64,000 nucleotides of DNA, taken from Vibrio thalassae. GTDB lineage: Bacteria > Pseudomonadota > Gammaproteobacteria > Enterobacterales > Vibrionaceae. The notes under the pieces are model-generated. The model saw only the letters and a list, made by a program, of their open reading frames with translations. It was not told where the DNA came from and did no database searches. Made by a program: the position numbers and the translations under genes. Shown one piece after another: positions 30,345 through 40,193 of the stretch; the stretch's first letter is position 1, and every line of letters begins with the position of its first letter. The stretch is from contig NZ_OANU01000002.1 of NCBI RefSeq assembly GCF_900089835.1, positions 248,001-312,000 on the forward strand, given 5' to 3'.

Positions 30345-32960
30345 ATGACGCAGACAACACAACCGTCGCAAGATGTGCAAGATGTGCAAGATGTGCAAGA
30401 TGTGCAAGATGTGCAAGAAATGGTCGCACAAGCTGACACTGGAGCAAGAAGCCCAAAAGGGATTCCCGCCAAAATACTCTGGCTTGTTCCACTATGTTGG
30501 TCGCTATTTCAACTTTGGTACGCATCCCCACTGCCGTTTATTTTTAACTTTGGCGTACTGAACGACACAGAAGCACGTTCAATTCACTTAACGTTTGCTA
30601 TTTTTCTCGCGTTTACCGCTTATCCGGCGATGAAAGGTTCACCGCGCGATCGAATTCCTGCTATCGACTGGATTTTAGCACTGGCAGGTAGTTTTTCTGC
30701 TGCCTACATTTACCTCTTTTATACTCAATTGGCAGGCCGCTCGGGCGCACCAACCACAATGGACATTGTCGTTGCCTGTACGGGTATGATTCTACTACTT
30801 GAAGCAACACGCCGTGCTTTAGGTCCACCTCTAATGGTCGTCGCTGCGGTATTCTTGTTGTATACCTTTGGCGGTCCATACATGCCGGATGTTATCGCTC
30901 ACAAAGGCGCAAGCTTGAACAAAGCGATGTCACATCTGTGGCTAACAACAGAAGGTGTATTTGGTGTTGCACTTGGTGTTTCAACGTCATTTGTATTCTT
31001 ATTCGTTTTATTCGGAGCTATGTTGGAGCGCGCCGGAGCGGGTGCTTACTTTATTAAAGTCGCATTTTCTCTATTAGGTCACATGCGTGGTGGTCCCGCA
31101 AAAGCGGCCGTTGTGGCATCAGGTCTGTCAGGCTTGGTTTCTGGATCTTCCATCGCCAACGTAGTAACTACAGGTACCTTTACCATACCTCTCATGAAAC
31201 GTGTTGGCTTCCCGGGGACAAAAGCAGGGGCTGTGGAAGTGGCTGCATCAACCAACGGTCAGCTAACGCCACCGATCATGGGTGCTGCGGCATTCCTGAT
31301 GGTTGAGTATGTGGGGATTTCTTACGTTGAAGTTATTAAAGCAGCACTACTACCTGCGCTGATTTCTTACATTGCTCTAATTTACATTGTTCACCTTGAA
31401 GCATGTAAAGCAGGTATGAAGGGGCTTCCTCGCCGTCACAACCCAACACTGATTCAAAGCCTGCTGTCGTTTACGGGCACTATCCTAGGCCTCTGCGTCA
31501 TTAGCGCTATCGTTTATTATGGTATCGGTTGGACCAAAGGTGTGTTTGGTGATGCAGCAACACCTATTGTGGGGGTGGCTCTACTGCTCTCTTATATCGC
31601 ACTGTTGCGTATTTCAGCTAAATACGCAAAAGAAGGCGGCATTGAAATTGACGCAGAACTTACGGAAGTGCCAGACCCAGGTCCAACGATTAAATCTGGT
31701 CTGCATTTTCTATTACCGATCGTGGTTCTTGTATGGTGTCTGACTGTGGAGCGCTTTTCTCCGGGGTTATCGGCATTCTGGGCCACTGTCTTTATGATCT
31801 TTATTCTGATCACCCAACGTCCATTAATCGCTTTTATGGCAAAAACTAATGATGTTCAAGCGGAGATCAAAGCAGGTTTTGTCGACTTGGCGGAAAGCTT
31901 AGTATCAGGCGCAAGAAATATGATTGGTATCGGTGTAGCGACCGCAGCGGCAGGTACTGTCGTGGGTGTGGTGACGTTAACAGGTATCGGCCTTGTCATG
32001 ACTGACTTCGTTGAGTTTATCTCTGGCGGTAGCATTATATTGATGTTGTTGTTCACCGCTATCATCTCCCTAATTCTGGGGATGGGTCTGCCGACAACGG
32101 CTAACTACATCGTGGTTTCTACTTTGATGGCACCAGTAATCGTGACATTGGGGGCTGCGCACGGTCTTATTATCCCGCTGATTGCCGTTCACTTGTTCGT
32201 GTTTTACTTTGGCATCTTAGCCGATGATACACCGCCAGTGGGTCTTGCCGCTTTTGCCGCTGCTGCGATTGCTAAATCCGATCCAATTCGAACGGGTATT
32301 CAAGGTTTTACCTACGATATTCGTACGGCGATTCTGCCGTTCATGTTCATCTTCAATACGCAGTTGTTAATGATAGGTATTGACTCCTGGTGGCACCTCG
32401 CACTAACGGTTATCTCCGCGATTATTGCCATGCTCATCTTCTCAGCGGCTACTCAAGGTTGGTGGTTCACCAAAAACAAGTGGTGGGAAACTATCTTACT
32501 GCTAGTCCTTACCTTTACCTTCTTCAGACCGGGTTTTTGGTGGGATATGGCGTTTCCTGCGAAAGTTCTTTCGCCAGGTGTTGAGATAGCTCAAGTTGTT
32601 GAGAAGCTAAATGTTGGACAATCCATCGAGTTGCGTGTTGCTGGTGAAACGCTCGAAGGTAAGTACGTTGAAAAGACCGTTCGACTGCCTTTTGACGACA
32701 ACGCTGTCACCGCAGAAGAGCGTATCGCTTCGATGGGTCTCATGCTCGACAAAGATGCTGATAAAATGATCATCGATATGGTTGAGTTTGGAAGCCCAGC
32801 AGAAGCGTCTGGTCTAGACTTCGACTGGGAAATTAAATCTATTGTGCAGGATGCAGATAGACCAATGAAAGAGTGGGTGTTTGTACCAGCTTTGCTGTTG
32901 CTTCTCGCTCTAGCAATGAATCAGAAACGCCGTGCTCGTCGTGAAAACTTGAGCGCATAG
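30345..32960 (+). CDS. TRAP transporter permease, fused small and large subunits (TAXI type)
   Basis: An 871-residue membrane protein combining the four-helix DctQ-like and twelve-helix DctM-like parts (DUF3394-type C-terminal extension), the usual form paired with TAXI receptors. Conserved segments include ASGLSGLVSGSSIANVVTTG, STNGQLTPPIMGAAAFLMVE and GLPTTANYIV. The C-terminus has a soluble domain of about 110 residues and a last helix. The N-terminus has an unusual low-complexity run QDV repeated five times (residues 9-23), encoded by five identical 9-base units. AAAGGAAAAA precedes the ATG. It forms a transporter with the upstream receptor and probably the downstream Usp gene. Confidence 0.93.
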   Translation: MTQTTQPSQDVQDVQDVQDVQDVQEMVAQADTGARSPKGIPAKILWLVPLCWSLFQLWYASPLPFIFNFGVLNDTEARSIHLTFAIFLAFTAYPAMKGSPRDRIPAIDWILALAGSFSAAYIYLFYTQLAGRSGAPTTMDIVVACTGMILLLEATRRALGPPLMVVAAVFLLYTFGGPYMPDVIAHKGASLNKAMSHLWLTTEGVFGVALGVSTSFVFLFVLFGAMLERAGAGAYFIKVAFSLLGHMRGGPAKAAVVASGLSGLVSGSSIANVVTTGTFTIPLMKRVGFPGTKAGAVEVAASTNGQLTPPIMGAAAFLMVEYVGISYVEVIKAALLPALISYIALIYIVHLEACKAGMKGLPRRHNPTLIQSLLSFTGTILGLCVISAIVYYGIGWTKGVFGDAATPIVGVALLLSYIALLRISAKYAKEGGIEIDAELTEVPDPGPTIKSGLHFLLPIVVLVWCLTVERFSPGLSAFWATVFMIFILITQRPLIAFMAKTNDVQAEIKAGFVDLAESLVSGARNMIGIGVATAAAGTVVGVVTLTGIGLVMTDFVEFISGGSIILMLLFTAIISLILGMGLPTTANYIVVSTLMAPVIVTLGAAHGLIIPLIAVHLFVFYFGILADDTPPVGLAAFAAAAIAKSDPIRTGIQGFTYDIRTAILPFMFIFNTQLLMIGIDSWWHLALTVISAIIAMLIFSAATQGWWFTKNKWWETILLLVLTFTFFRPGFWWDMAFPAKVLSPGVEIAQVVEKLNVGQSIELRVAGETLEGKYVEKTVRLPFDDNAVTAEERIASMGLMLDKDADKMIIDMVEFGSPAEASGLDFDWEIKSIVQDADRPMKEWVFVPALLLLLALAMNQKRRARRENLSA
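30369..30413 (+). repeat. Tandem repeat, five copies of CAAGATGTG
   Basis: Five perfect 9-base units encode QDVQDV... near the N-terminus of the TRAP permease. A sixth partial unit (CAAGAAATG) follows. The unit length is a multiple of three, so copy-number change would alter the protein length without breaking the frame. Confidence 0.95.
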
Positions 32961-33085
32961 AGGTATCAGGCTCTGGATTCGCCTTTGAATTCAGAGCCTA
33001 AAGACCTTAATACGGAACGGATAACACTAGCCAAGCGTATGCTTTACCCTATGCTAGTAGGGTACAAACCAAAAAGAGAAAACAC

Positions 33086-33526
33086 ATGTACAAGCAAATC
33101 CTTGTTCCTGTCGATTTAAACGAAGAAGGTTTTTCAGATAAAGCTGTAGAAATCGCTGTCTGGCACGCCAAACACTCTAATGCTGAAGTGCATTTACTGA
33201 ATGTTCTTCCGGGCATCCATATGTCTATGGTCGCAACATATTTCCCCAAAGACGCCGCCTCGCAAATGAAAAATGATGTCAAAGCACAGCTCAAATCATT
33301 TGCTGACCAACACATTCCTGATGAAGTGGTGTATAAAGTTCATGTTGCAGAGGGAAAGACGTATGCGACGATTCTTGACCATGCTGAGCGTTTAGGCGCA
33401 GATCTTATTGTTATGCCTAGCCATAAACGCTCCAGGATCGATAAAGTGGTTCTTGGTTCAGTGGCAAGCAAAGTGGTGCAAAATTCGCCCATTAATGTAC
33501 TGGTCGTCAAACCACAAACCGATTAA
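33086..33526 (+). CDS. Universal stress protein (UspA family), TRAP-associated
   Basis: A 146-residue Usp-fold protein starting MYKQILVPVDLNEEGFSDKA. The C-terminal nucleotide-binding region reads MPSHKRSRIDKVVLGSVASKVV. The usual G-x2-G-x9-G(S/T) motif has Pro and Lys in place of the first two glycines, while the final GS is kept. Usp genes next to TRAP operons are known, for example TeaD of Halomonas, which modulates TeaABC. A regulatory link to the preceding transporter is plausible but inferred. It is 125 bases downstream of the permease, with its own AAAAGAGAAAAC ribosome-binding site. Confidence 0.9.
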   Translation: MYKQILVPVDLNEEGFSDKAVEIAVWHAKHSNAEVHLLNVLPGIHMSMVATYFPKDAASQMKNDVKAQLKSFADQHIPDEVVYKVHVAEGKTYATILDHAERLGADLIVMPSHKRSRIDKVVLGSVASKVVQNSPINVLVVKPQTD

Positions 33527-33532
33527 TGCCAT

Positions 33533-33554
33533 CGCCCCACTTAAAAGTGGGGCG
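33533..33554. terminator. Stem-loop between usp and hydroxyacid dehydrogenase
   Basis: CGCCCCACTT / AAGTGGGGCG ten-base-pair stem with a two-base AA loop, between convergent genes. T runs are short, so termination strength is uncertain. Confidence 0.65.
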
Positions 33555-33562
33555 AGTCGTTT

Positions 33563-34525
33563 CTATACCACTCTGTTTTGGGTTCGCCCTTGCTCTACCG
33601 CTTCAATATTATTCACTAAAATAGCGCAAAGTTTCTCTATAGAAGAATGGCTGCCCCATGCAACATGAGGCGTTAGCACTAAGTTGGGTAAGTCCATATT
33701 CTCGATCAAAGGATTGGTCTCTGGTGCAGGCTCTTCGGTAAATACATCCACCCCAGCTCCAGCAATCTGCTTTTGCTTTAACGCGCTAACCAATGCGGCT
33801 TCATTAACCAAACCACCACGTCCAGTATTAATCAAGATAGCCGTAGGCTTCATGTTCGATAATGCTTCAGCGTCGATAAGATCCGTCGTTTGGTTGGTCA
33901 AAGGGCAAAGTAGCACAATGGCATCGCTTGTACTCAAAAACCGTTCAAAAGGCACATAACCCTCACGGCATTGCACCGCACCTTTGCGCTCAGAAAACTG
34001 CACTTTCATACCAATAGCTCGAGCAAGCCTAGCGGTCGCCTGTCCTAGCGCACCACTACCAATAATCCCTAATGTTGAATTAGCAATGTCTTGAATAGGA
34101 TGTGTGAAAAAGCAGAATTTATTCTGGCGTTGCCACTCTCCATTACGAATATCGTTGTGGTAGGCAGGTATATTGCGCATTAAAGCAAACAGCAGAGCAA
34201 CCACATGCTCAGGCACCGACTGAGTCGCATAGCCTTGAATGTTGGTGACCGCAATGCCGCGTTGTACGCAGTAATCGAGGTCTACGTTATTAACGCCTGT
34301 CGCGGCAACAGCGATATGTGTAAGGTGTTTGGCCTGTTCAAGCACCTCTGAACCTAAGTAGACTTTATTGCTGATAACGACATCCGCATCATGAATACGC
34401 TCTATGACTTGCTCAGGCGAGGTCGAGTCATACTCGAACCACTGATGTGTGAAATGTGGTGTCGGGATCGTGATAGACGCTGGAATGGTATCACGATCTA
34501 AAAAGACAATTTTCTTGGTGGCCAT
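33563..34525 (-). CDS. D-2-hydroxyacid dehydrogenase
   Basis: A 320-residue NAD(P)-dependent dehydrogenase of the D-isomer-specific family, closest in appearance to glycerate/hydroxypyruvate reductases. The nucleotide-binding segment is GIIGSGALGQATARLA. The catalytic Arg is in INTGRGGLVNE, the Glu in DVFTEEP and the His in TPHVAWGS. The ATG at 34525 follows CAAGGAGAAG; the open frame extends nine codons further without support. It lies about 30 bases downstream of rluA on the same strand. The substrate cannot be fixed from sequence. Confidence 0.9.
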   Translation of the reverse strand: MATKKIVFLDRDTIPASITIPTPHFTHQWFEYDSTSPEQVIERIHDADVVISNKVYLGSEVLEQAKHLTHIAVAATGVNNVDLDYCVQRGIAVTNIQGYATQSVPEHVVALLFALMRNIPAYHNDIRNGEWQRQNKFCFFTHPIQDIANSTLGIIGSGALGQATARLARAIGMKVQFSERKGAVQCREGYVPFERFLSTSDAIVLLCPLTNQTTDLIDAEALSNMKPTAILINTGRGGLVNEAALVSALKQKQIAGAGVDVFTEEPAPETNPLIENMDLPNLVLTPHVAWGSHSSIEKLCAILVNNIEAVEQGRTQNRVV

Positions 34526-34557
34526 GACTTCTCCTTGATGTCGTGCGGCCACACATT

Positions 34558-35295
34558 TTATGACCGAGGCAAAGTCTTATAATCCGGTAAATCTGGCGCA
34601 GGGTCAAAATGTTGCACCACTAACGGCTCAGGCACTTGATGAAAATCGCATGGCACGAAAATGGATTGCAGTTTTTCGGTTTCAGGGTGATAAAAACACA
34701 GCTCTGCCGCATGCAGTTCTAATCTCTCTGAGAGCTTCATTGCCTCTTCGTGAGCATAGAACTCATCACCAACGATAGGATGACCCAATGCCAGTAGATG
34801 CACCCTTAATTGGTGTGAACGTCCAGTAATCGGAAATAAGCGCACAATGCTGGTCTGTTGTTCTTGTTTCACCACTTGATAGTACGTTTGCGATGGTTTG
34901 CCATGTTCGTAACAGACCTTCTGTCTCGGACGATTCGGCCAGTCACAAATCAACGGCAGATCGATCAAACCCTCTTGCTGGGTAGGCGTTCCCCATACTC
35001 GCGCATAATAAACTTTATGAGTCAGCCGATATTGAAACTGTTTCTTTAGAGAACGCTCTGCTTGTTTGTTTTTCGCTAACAACATCAACCCAGAAGTGGA
35101 CATATCTAAACGATGCACCACTTGAATATCGGGATACACCTCAACGAGGCGACTCCACATGCTGTCGTAGTGCTCCGGCGCTTTACCTGGGACAGACAAT
35201 AGACCTGAAGGCTTGTTTACTGCGAGGATATGTTCGTCTTCGAATACCGTCTCTATCCAAGGTTCGGTAGGAGGGGTGTAGCTAAGCATGACCAT
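34558..35295 (-). CDS. rluA: Dual-specificity 23S rRNA/tRNA pseudouridine synthase
   Basis: A 245-residue pseudouridine synthase of the RluA subfamily, which modifies U746 of 23S rRNA and U32 of some tRNAs in E. coli. The catalytic Asp is in VVHRLDMSTSGLMLLAK. It lacks an S4 domain, as RluA does. GRSHQLRVHLLALGHPIVGD is the second family motif. It lies downstream of rapA, as in E. coli, separated by a long perfect palindrome. Two close ATG codons (35295 and 35289) are possible starts. Confidence 0.93.
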   Translation of the reverse strand: MVMLSYTPPTEPWIETVFEDEHILAVNKPSGLLSVPGKAPEHYDSMWSRLVEVYPDIQVVHRLDMSTSGLMLLAKNKQAERSLKKQFQYRLTHKVYYARVWGTPTQQEGLIDLPLICDWPNRPRQKVCYEHGKPSQTYYQVVKQEQQTSIVRLFPITGRSHQLRVHLLALGHPIVGDEFYAHEEAMKLSERLELHAAELCFYHPETEKLQSIFVPCDFHQVPEPLVVQHFDPAPDLPDYKTLPRS

Positions 35296-35318
35296 ATTAA
35301 TTTACCGCATCACAATGA

Positions 35319-35346
35319 AGTAGGACGCAGATATCTGCGTCCTACT
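35319..35346. terminator. rapA-rluA intercistronic palindrome
   Basis: A perfect 28-base inverted repeat with 14-base arms (AGTAGGACGCAGAT and its complement, no loop bases), located nine bases after the rapA stop. Without a long T run, it probably acts as a partial terminator or RNA stability element between rapA and rluA. Confidence 0.6.
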
Positions 35347-35354
35347 TTGTGTTA

Positions 35355-38264
35355 TTAGTTGTGGCTGACAACGATCAGACGTAGCGAGTCCAGTTGAACT
35401 TGAGCTGTCGCAATATAACCATCAAGCTCTTTAATCTGAGCTTCAATCGATTCGATTTCCTCGTCACGAATATTTGGGTTTACCGCTTTTAGTGCCTGTA
35501 AGCGTTCTAACTCACCGTTCAAGCTTGCGTACATCGCTTTGTGCGCTTGTTCGCGAACCGCCACGACTTTCTCTTCAACCGCTTCATTACCCGCTTCAAT
35601 CAAACGATGAACATCAGCTTGAACAGACGTCACCAACTTACTACCTAGATGGCGATTTACTGGACTAAGCTGACGGTTGAAACCTTCAAACTCAACTTGT
35701 GAAGAGAGATCATTGCCACGAGCATCCATCATCAGACGAATCGGTGTTGGTGGTAGGAAGCGGCTAATACCACTCTGTTTTGGCGCCTGCGCATCCACAA
35801 CATATACCAACTCCAATAAGATAGTACCGACTGGAAGTGCTTTATTTTTCAGCAGCGAAACGGCACACGTTCCTACGCCTTCACTCATCACGAGATCGAT
35901 ACCGCCCTGAATCATTGGGTGTTCCCAACTAATAAAGTTCATATCTTCACGAGAAAGCGCGGTATCACGGTCAAACGTAATGGTTGCGCCTTCATACGGT
36001 AAGCCTGGATAGCTCGGTACCATCATATGCTCAGAAGGCGTCACCACTAGGGCGTTTTCGCCTTTGTCGTCTTGGTTTAAACCAATCGTGTCAAACAAAC
36101 TCAGTGCGAATGTGACTAAGTTAGTATCGCCATCGGTCGCTGCAATCTTTTCGACAATCTGTTGCGCCGCTTCACCACCGTTAGAGTGCATCTCAAGTAG
36201 GCGGTCACGGCCTTGCTCAAGTTCATGCTTAAGCTCTTGATTGTAGTGTCTGGAACCTTCAATCACCTCATCTAGCTCAGTCGTGTCGCCACTCGCAAGC
36301 ATATTGATAATGCTCTCTTCATAGCGGTCGTACACCATACGACCTGTTGGACACGTCTCCGCAAATGCATTGAGTCCTTCATTGAACCAACGCGCCAGTA
36401 TCGCTTGAGAGGTGTTCTCTAAATAGGGAACGTGTACGTCAATATCACGCTTCTGACCGATACGGTCCAAACGGCCAATACGCTGTTCCAGCAAATCTGG
36501 GTTGAACGGTAAATCAAACATCACCAGTTGGTTCGCAAACTGGAAGTTACGACCTTCAGAACCGATTTCACTACAGATCAAGACCTGAGCGCCACCTTCC
36601 TCTTGAGCAAAATAAGCGGCTGCTTTATCGCGCTCAAGAATCGACATCCCTTCGTGGAACACAGTTGCACGGATACCTTCACGTTCACGCAGCGCTTGCT
36701 CAAGCTGAAGAGCGGTGCTTGCACGTGACGCAATCACTAGGACTTTCTCACTGCGCTTGGCTGTAATCTTTTCAATCAGCCAGTTAACACGAGAGTCGAA
36801 CTGCCACCAGCTAGAGTCCTCACCTTCAAATTCTTGGAAAATCTCTTCCGGATAGAGCATTTTCATCGCACGTGCTTCTGGTGACATTTTGCCACCTATC
36901 ATGCCTGATACACGCATAGAAGTGGTGTATTGCTGTGGGATCGGCATCGGCACAAGATTGACGTTGCGCTTTGGAAAACCTTTAATCGCCGCACGGGTAT
37001 TTCGGAACAACACTCGTCCTGTGCCGTGACGATCCATTAGGTTATCGATAAGCTCTTGGCGTGCCGTAGCCTTTTCTTCATCACTGGTGTTGCTTTCTAG
37101 AACCTTAAACAATGGTTCAACGTCTTGCTCAGACAATAACTCAGTAATTTGGTTTTTCGCCTCATTGCTCAGAGCTTCCCCTGAGAATAGCGCCGTTACT
37201 GCATCGGCAACTGGCGCATATTGCTCTTCTTCTTTGACAAACGATTCATAATCAAAGAAGCGATCTGAATCGAGAAGACGCAAACGTGCAAAGTGGCTTT
37301 CACGTCCCAACTGCTCCGGTGTTGCCGTTAGCAAAAGTACACCCGGTGTCTTTTCAGCCAGCGCTTCAATCACTTGGTACTGACGACTTGGATTATCTTG
37401 GCTCCACTCTAGGTGGTGCGCTTCATCCACTACCAGTAGATCCCATTCGCCTTCAAGCGCTTGCTCAAAACGTTTACGAGTCTTGCGCAAAAAGTCTAAA
37501 GAGCATAAAACAAGCTGTTGCGTATCAAACGGGTTATCCGCTTCCGCGTAAGCCTCGATACAGCGCTCTTCATCAAAAATAGAGAAATGCAAATTGAAGC
37601 GGCGCATCATTTCGACCAACCATTGATGCTGCAGTGTTTCAGGCACTACGATCAATACACGCTGAGCACGACCTGACAGCACTTGCTGGTGAATGATCAT
37701 ACCGGCTTCAATGGTTTTACCTAAGCCTACTTCATCAGCCAGCAATACACGTGGCGCGTAACGACGACCAACCTCGTGGGCAATAAAAAGCTGATGAGGA
37801 ATCAAACCGGCACGCATACCACAAAGGCCGCGCATTGGGCTTCTATGCTGTTCGTATTGATTGCTGAGAGCACGATAGCGCAATACAAAGTTGTCCATAC
37901 GGTCAATTTGACCTGCAAACAATTTGTCTTGAGGCTTGTTAAAACGGATTTGATGACTCAAGAAGATCTCACGTAGCATCACGCCTTGCTCTTCAGTATC
38001 TTGGCGTGTACCGATATACGTTAATACGCCTTGGTCTTCTTGCACTTCTTCAACTAGAAGTGTCCAACCTTCTTGGCTATCTATGACGTCGCCAACATTA
38101 AAGATGACTCGGGTGACTGGCGCATCACTGCGTGCATACACGCGATTCTCTTCTGATGCAGCAAACATAAAAGACACTGTTCTCGCATCCAATGCGACGA
38201 CCGTACCTAAACCTAAATCACTTTCCGTATCGCTAATCCAGCGCTGCCCTAAAGCAAATGTCAT
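35355..38264 (-). CDS. rapA: RNA polymerase-associated ATPase RapA (HepA)
   Basis: A 969-residue Swi2/Snf2 protein that recycles RNA polymerase. N-terminal Tudor-like domains ([20 protein letters not shown]) precede the helicase core, with Walker [13 protein letters not shown] and DEAH in [10 protein letters not shown]. Motif VI is in [11 protein letters not shown]. The length equals that of E. coli RapA (968). It is followed by rluA in the same direction. The 489-base region upstream separates it from divergent phoH. Confidence 0.96.
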   Translation of the reverse strand: MTFALGQRWISDTESDLGLGTVVALDARTVSFMFAASEENRVYARSDAPVTRVIFNVGDVIDSQEGWTLLVEEVQEDQGVLTYIGTRQDTEEQGVMLREIFLSHQIRFNKPQDKLFAGQIDRMDNFVLRYRALSNQYEQHRSPMRGLCGMRAGLIPHQLFIAHEVGRRYAPRVLLADEVGLGKTIEAGMIIHQQVLSGRAQRVLIVVPETLQHQWLVEMMRRFNLHFSIFDEERCIEAYAEADNPFDTQQLVLCSLDFLRKTRKRFEQALEGEWDLLVVDEAHHLEWSQDNPSRQYQVIEALAEKTPGVLLLTATPEQLGRESHFARLRLLDSDRFFDYESFVKEEEQYAPVADAVTALFSGEALSNEAKNQITELLSEQDVEPLFKVLESNTSDEEKATARQELIDNLMDRHGTGRVLFRNTRAAIKGFPKRNVNLVPMPIPQQYTTSMRVSGMIGGKMSPEARAMKMLYPEEIFQEFEGEDSSWWQFDSRVNWLIEKITAKRSEKVLVIASRASTALQLEQALREREGIRATVFHEGMSILERDKAAAYFAQEEGGAQVLICSEIGSEGRNFQFANQLVMFDLPFNPDLLEQRIGRLDRIGQKRDIDVHVPYLENTSQAILARWFNEGLNAFAETCPTGRMVYDRYEESIINMLASGDTTELDEVIEGSRHYNQELKHELEQGRDRLLEMHSNGGEAAQQIVEKIAATDGDTNLVTFALSLFDTIGLNQDDKGENALVVTPSEHMMVPSYPGLPYEGATITFDRDTALSREDMNFISWEHPMIQGGIDLVMSEGVGTCAVSLLKNKALPVGTILLELVYVVDAQAPKQSGISRFLPPTPIRLMMDARGNDLSSQVEFEGFNRQLSPVNRHLGSKLVTSVQADVHRLIEAGNEAVEEKVVAVREQAHKAMYASLNGELERLQALKAVNPNIRDEEIESIEAQIKELDGYIATAQVQLDSLRLIVVSHN

Positions 38265-38753
38265 AGAAAGACTACCTCAACTCGTATCGATATCTTTTAG
38301 CTATTCAGCGGTAACTCAGTGGATAACCAAGCACAAAACTCCGCCCAAATAATAGTAGGTGATAGAGCAAATATTGCTCATTTTCACCCAGGGGTGAAAG
38401 GTCGCTAATCTTACTCGAAGGCGTGATGTAGGTCACGCCAATTACAAGGAAATCCAAAGTTTTTTTTGCATTGTCGTGGCTGACATCAAACTGCAAAAAA
38501 ATAGTGGCAAATGTAAAGAACAAAGTGAGTTTTTTCACTTATACTTAAATTGTAAACGTTAATAATATGTTATCGAAAGACATATTAAAATCGGATACAA
38601 GGGTATCAGGTTCAATTAGACTTACCATCGATTGAACGTAGCAAGGTTGACTCACTAGGATAGGAAGTTCGAGCCAGCATTGACCCCAGTCTGACTCGTT
38701 CCCAATCCGAGTTAACCGCAAAGGACAAACGCCAGTTGCGGCAAGGAGACTCT
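38265..38753. other. rapA-phoH divergent intergenic region
   Basis: 489 bases without a supported gene. It contains A/T tracts (38460-38510), a small hairpin AAGTGA-gttttt-TCACTT (38523-38540) and a TATACT -10-like element (38540-38545) without a good -35. No RNA gene was recognised. The short open frames here lack ribosome-binding sites. Confidence 0.45.
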
Positions 38754-40130
38754 ATGGGCGATACCGACCGTAAATTTTTCGTTCTCGACACCAACATCCT
38801 TCTCCACGAACCCCACGCCATTTTTTCGTTCAAAGAACACGACGTCGTCATACCCATGACCGTACTTGAAGAACTCGATCGCATTAAGGACAGCAAACGC
38901 GATGTTGCTCGTGATGCACGCGTCGCAATTAGAGCTCTTGAAGTTATCTTTAAAGAAGCGACGCCTGATGAAATTTCTGAAGGAATTCCCTTCTCTCACC
39001 AAATGGAAGCAACAGGAACCATTTCAATATTGGCAGATTATGTGCTGCAAGAAACAGTCAAAGCTTTCGCCGACAAGGAAGGCGACAACCGGATTCTCAA
39101 TGCGGTGCTCTACTTGCAAAATAAACGCTCTCCTCGAGAAGTCGTTTTAGTAACTAAAGACATCAACATGCGCTTAAGAGCTAAAGGAGCTGGTGTTCGC
39201 TTTGTTGAAGACTACCGTACTGATCAACTAATCGATGATGTTCAGTACCTCACAAAAGGTTTTCAAAAATCTGAAGGGGCGTTTTGGGAACATATCGACG
39301 AGGTGGAAACCAAAACCCTCGCCAACAAGACGTATCACACTTTCGACAGAGCCGCGATTGACCCAACGTTTATCAATCAATACTTGATCGATGATAGTAG
39401 TGATTTTGCTGGACGAGTAGCCGACATTGATAGTGATAAAGTGACAATTCGAGATCTGAGCCAAGAACGCCTATTGTGTCGACAAGCATGGGACATTCGC
39501 CCTAAGAATATCTACCAAGGCATGGCCATGGATGCTTTACTCGACCCTGATATCGATTTAGTGATTCTCACAGGTGCCGCAGGTAGTGGTAAGACGCTAC
39601 TCGCTATGGCTGCAGCGCTAGAGATGACGATAGAGAGAGGTATGTTCGATAAGATCATCGTCACCCGAAATACACCCGACATCGGCGAGTCCATCGGTTT
39701 TCTTCCGGGTACTGAGGAAGAAAAAATGATGCCTTGGTTGGCTGCCATTACCGATACACTCGAAGCGCTACACAAGAACGATCACTGCACTGAGGGCTCA
39801 CTGAAATACATCTGTGATAAAGCAAACATTCAGTTCAAATCTATTAACTTCATGCGCGGACGTTCAATCCAAAATGCGTTTGTTTTACTCGATGAGTGCC
39901 AGAACTTAACAGCCTCTCAGATTAAAACCATCATTACTCGCTGTGGTGAGGGGACTAAGATTGTCTGCTCGGGTAACTTAGCACAAATTGATTCCCCGTA
40001 CTTAACGCCAGTAACATCTGGGTTAACATATATGGTTGAGCGCTTTAAGAACTTCGGAGGCAGTGCCAACATTCACTTAAATGGTGTGGTAAGAAGTAGA
40101 TTGGCCGAATTTGCAGAGGAAAACTTGTAA
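38754..40130 (+). CDS. PIN domain / PhoH-family ATPase
   Basis: A 458-residue protein fusing an N-terminal PIN nuclease-like domain (FFVLDTNILLHEP, about residues 7-150, with acidic residues in the expected places) to a PhoH/RecD-like ATPase. The ATPase part shows Walker A LTGAAGSGKTLLAM and Walker B FVLLDECQNLT. The ATG at 38754, after CAAGGAGA, is chosen; an upstream in-frame ATG overlaps that site. YlaK-type PhoH2 proteins are thought to be RNA helicase-nucleases, but no specific role is shown. It is monocistronic and ends at a stem-loop shared with tldD. Confidence 0.92.
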   Translation: MGDTDRKFFVLDTNILLHEPHAIFSFKEHDVVIPMTVLEELDRIKDSKRDVARDARVAIRALEVIFKEATPDEISEGIPFSHQMEATGTISILADYVLQETVKAFADKEGDNRILNAVLYLQNKRSPREVVLVTKDINMRLRAKGAGVRFVEDYRTDQLIDDVQYLTKGFQKSEGAFWEHIDEVETKTLANKTYHTFDRAAIDPTFINQYLIDDSSDFAGRVADIDSDKVTIRDLSQERLLCRQAWDIRPKNIYQGMAMDALLDPDIDLVILTGAAGSGKTLLAMAAALEMTIERGMFDKIIVTRNTPDIGESIGFLPGTEEEKMMPWLAAITDTLEALHKNDHCTEGSLKYICDKANIQFKSINFMRGRSIQNAFVLLDECQNLTASQIKTIITRCGEGTKIVCSGNLAQIDSPYLTPVTSGLTYMVERFKNFGGSANIHLNGVVRSRLAEFAEENL

Positions 40131-40140
40131 GTGGCTGAGA

Positions 40141-40166
40141 CGTCATCCCCTTGAAAAGGGGATGAC
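40141..40166. terminator. Bidirectional stem-loop phoH / tldD
   Basis: CGTCATCCCCTT / AAGGGGATGACG twelve-base-pair stem with a GA loop, between convergent genes. A short T-rich tail follows on the plus strand. It also ends the long minus-strand mreB-to-tldD block. Confidence 0.8.
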
Positions 40167-40193
40167 GGTAGTTTTTGCTTTATACTTGTGAAC

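Noticed and set aside
30185..30472. Minus-strand open frame with repeated SCTSCT, suggestive of a cysteine-rich peptide
   Set aside because: It is the antisense reading of the 9-bp repeat inside the TRAP permease gene, with no ribosome-binding site.
38265..38753. A small RNA or small gene between rapA and phoH
   Set aside because: Only weak hairpins and an isolated -10-like element; no terminator-plus-promoter combination and no frame with a ribosome-binding site.
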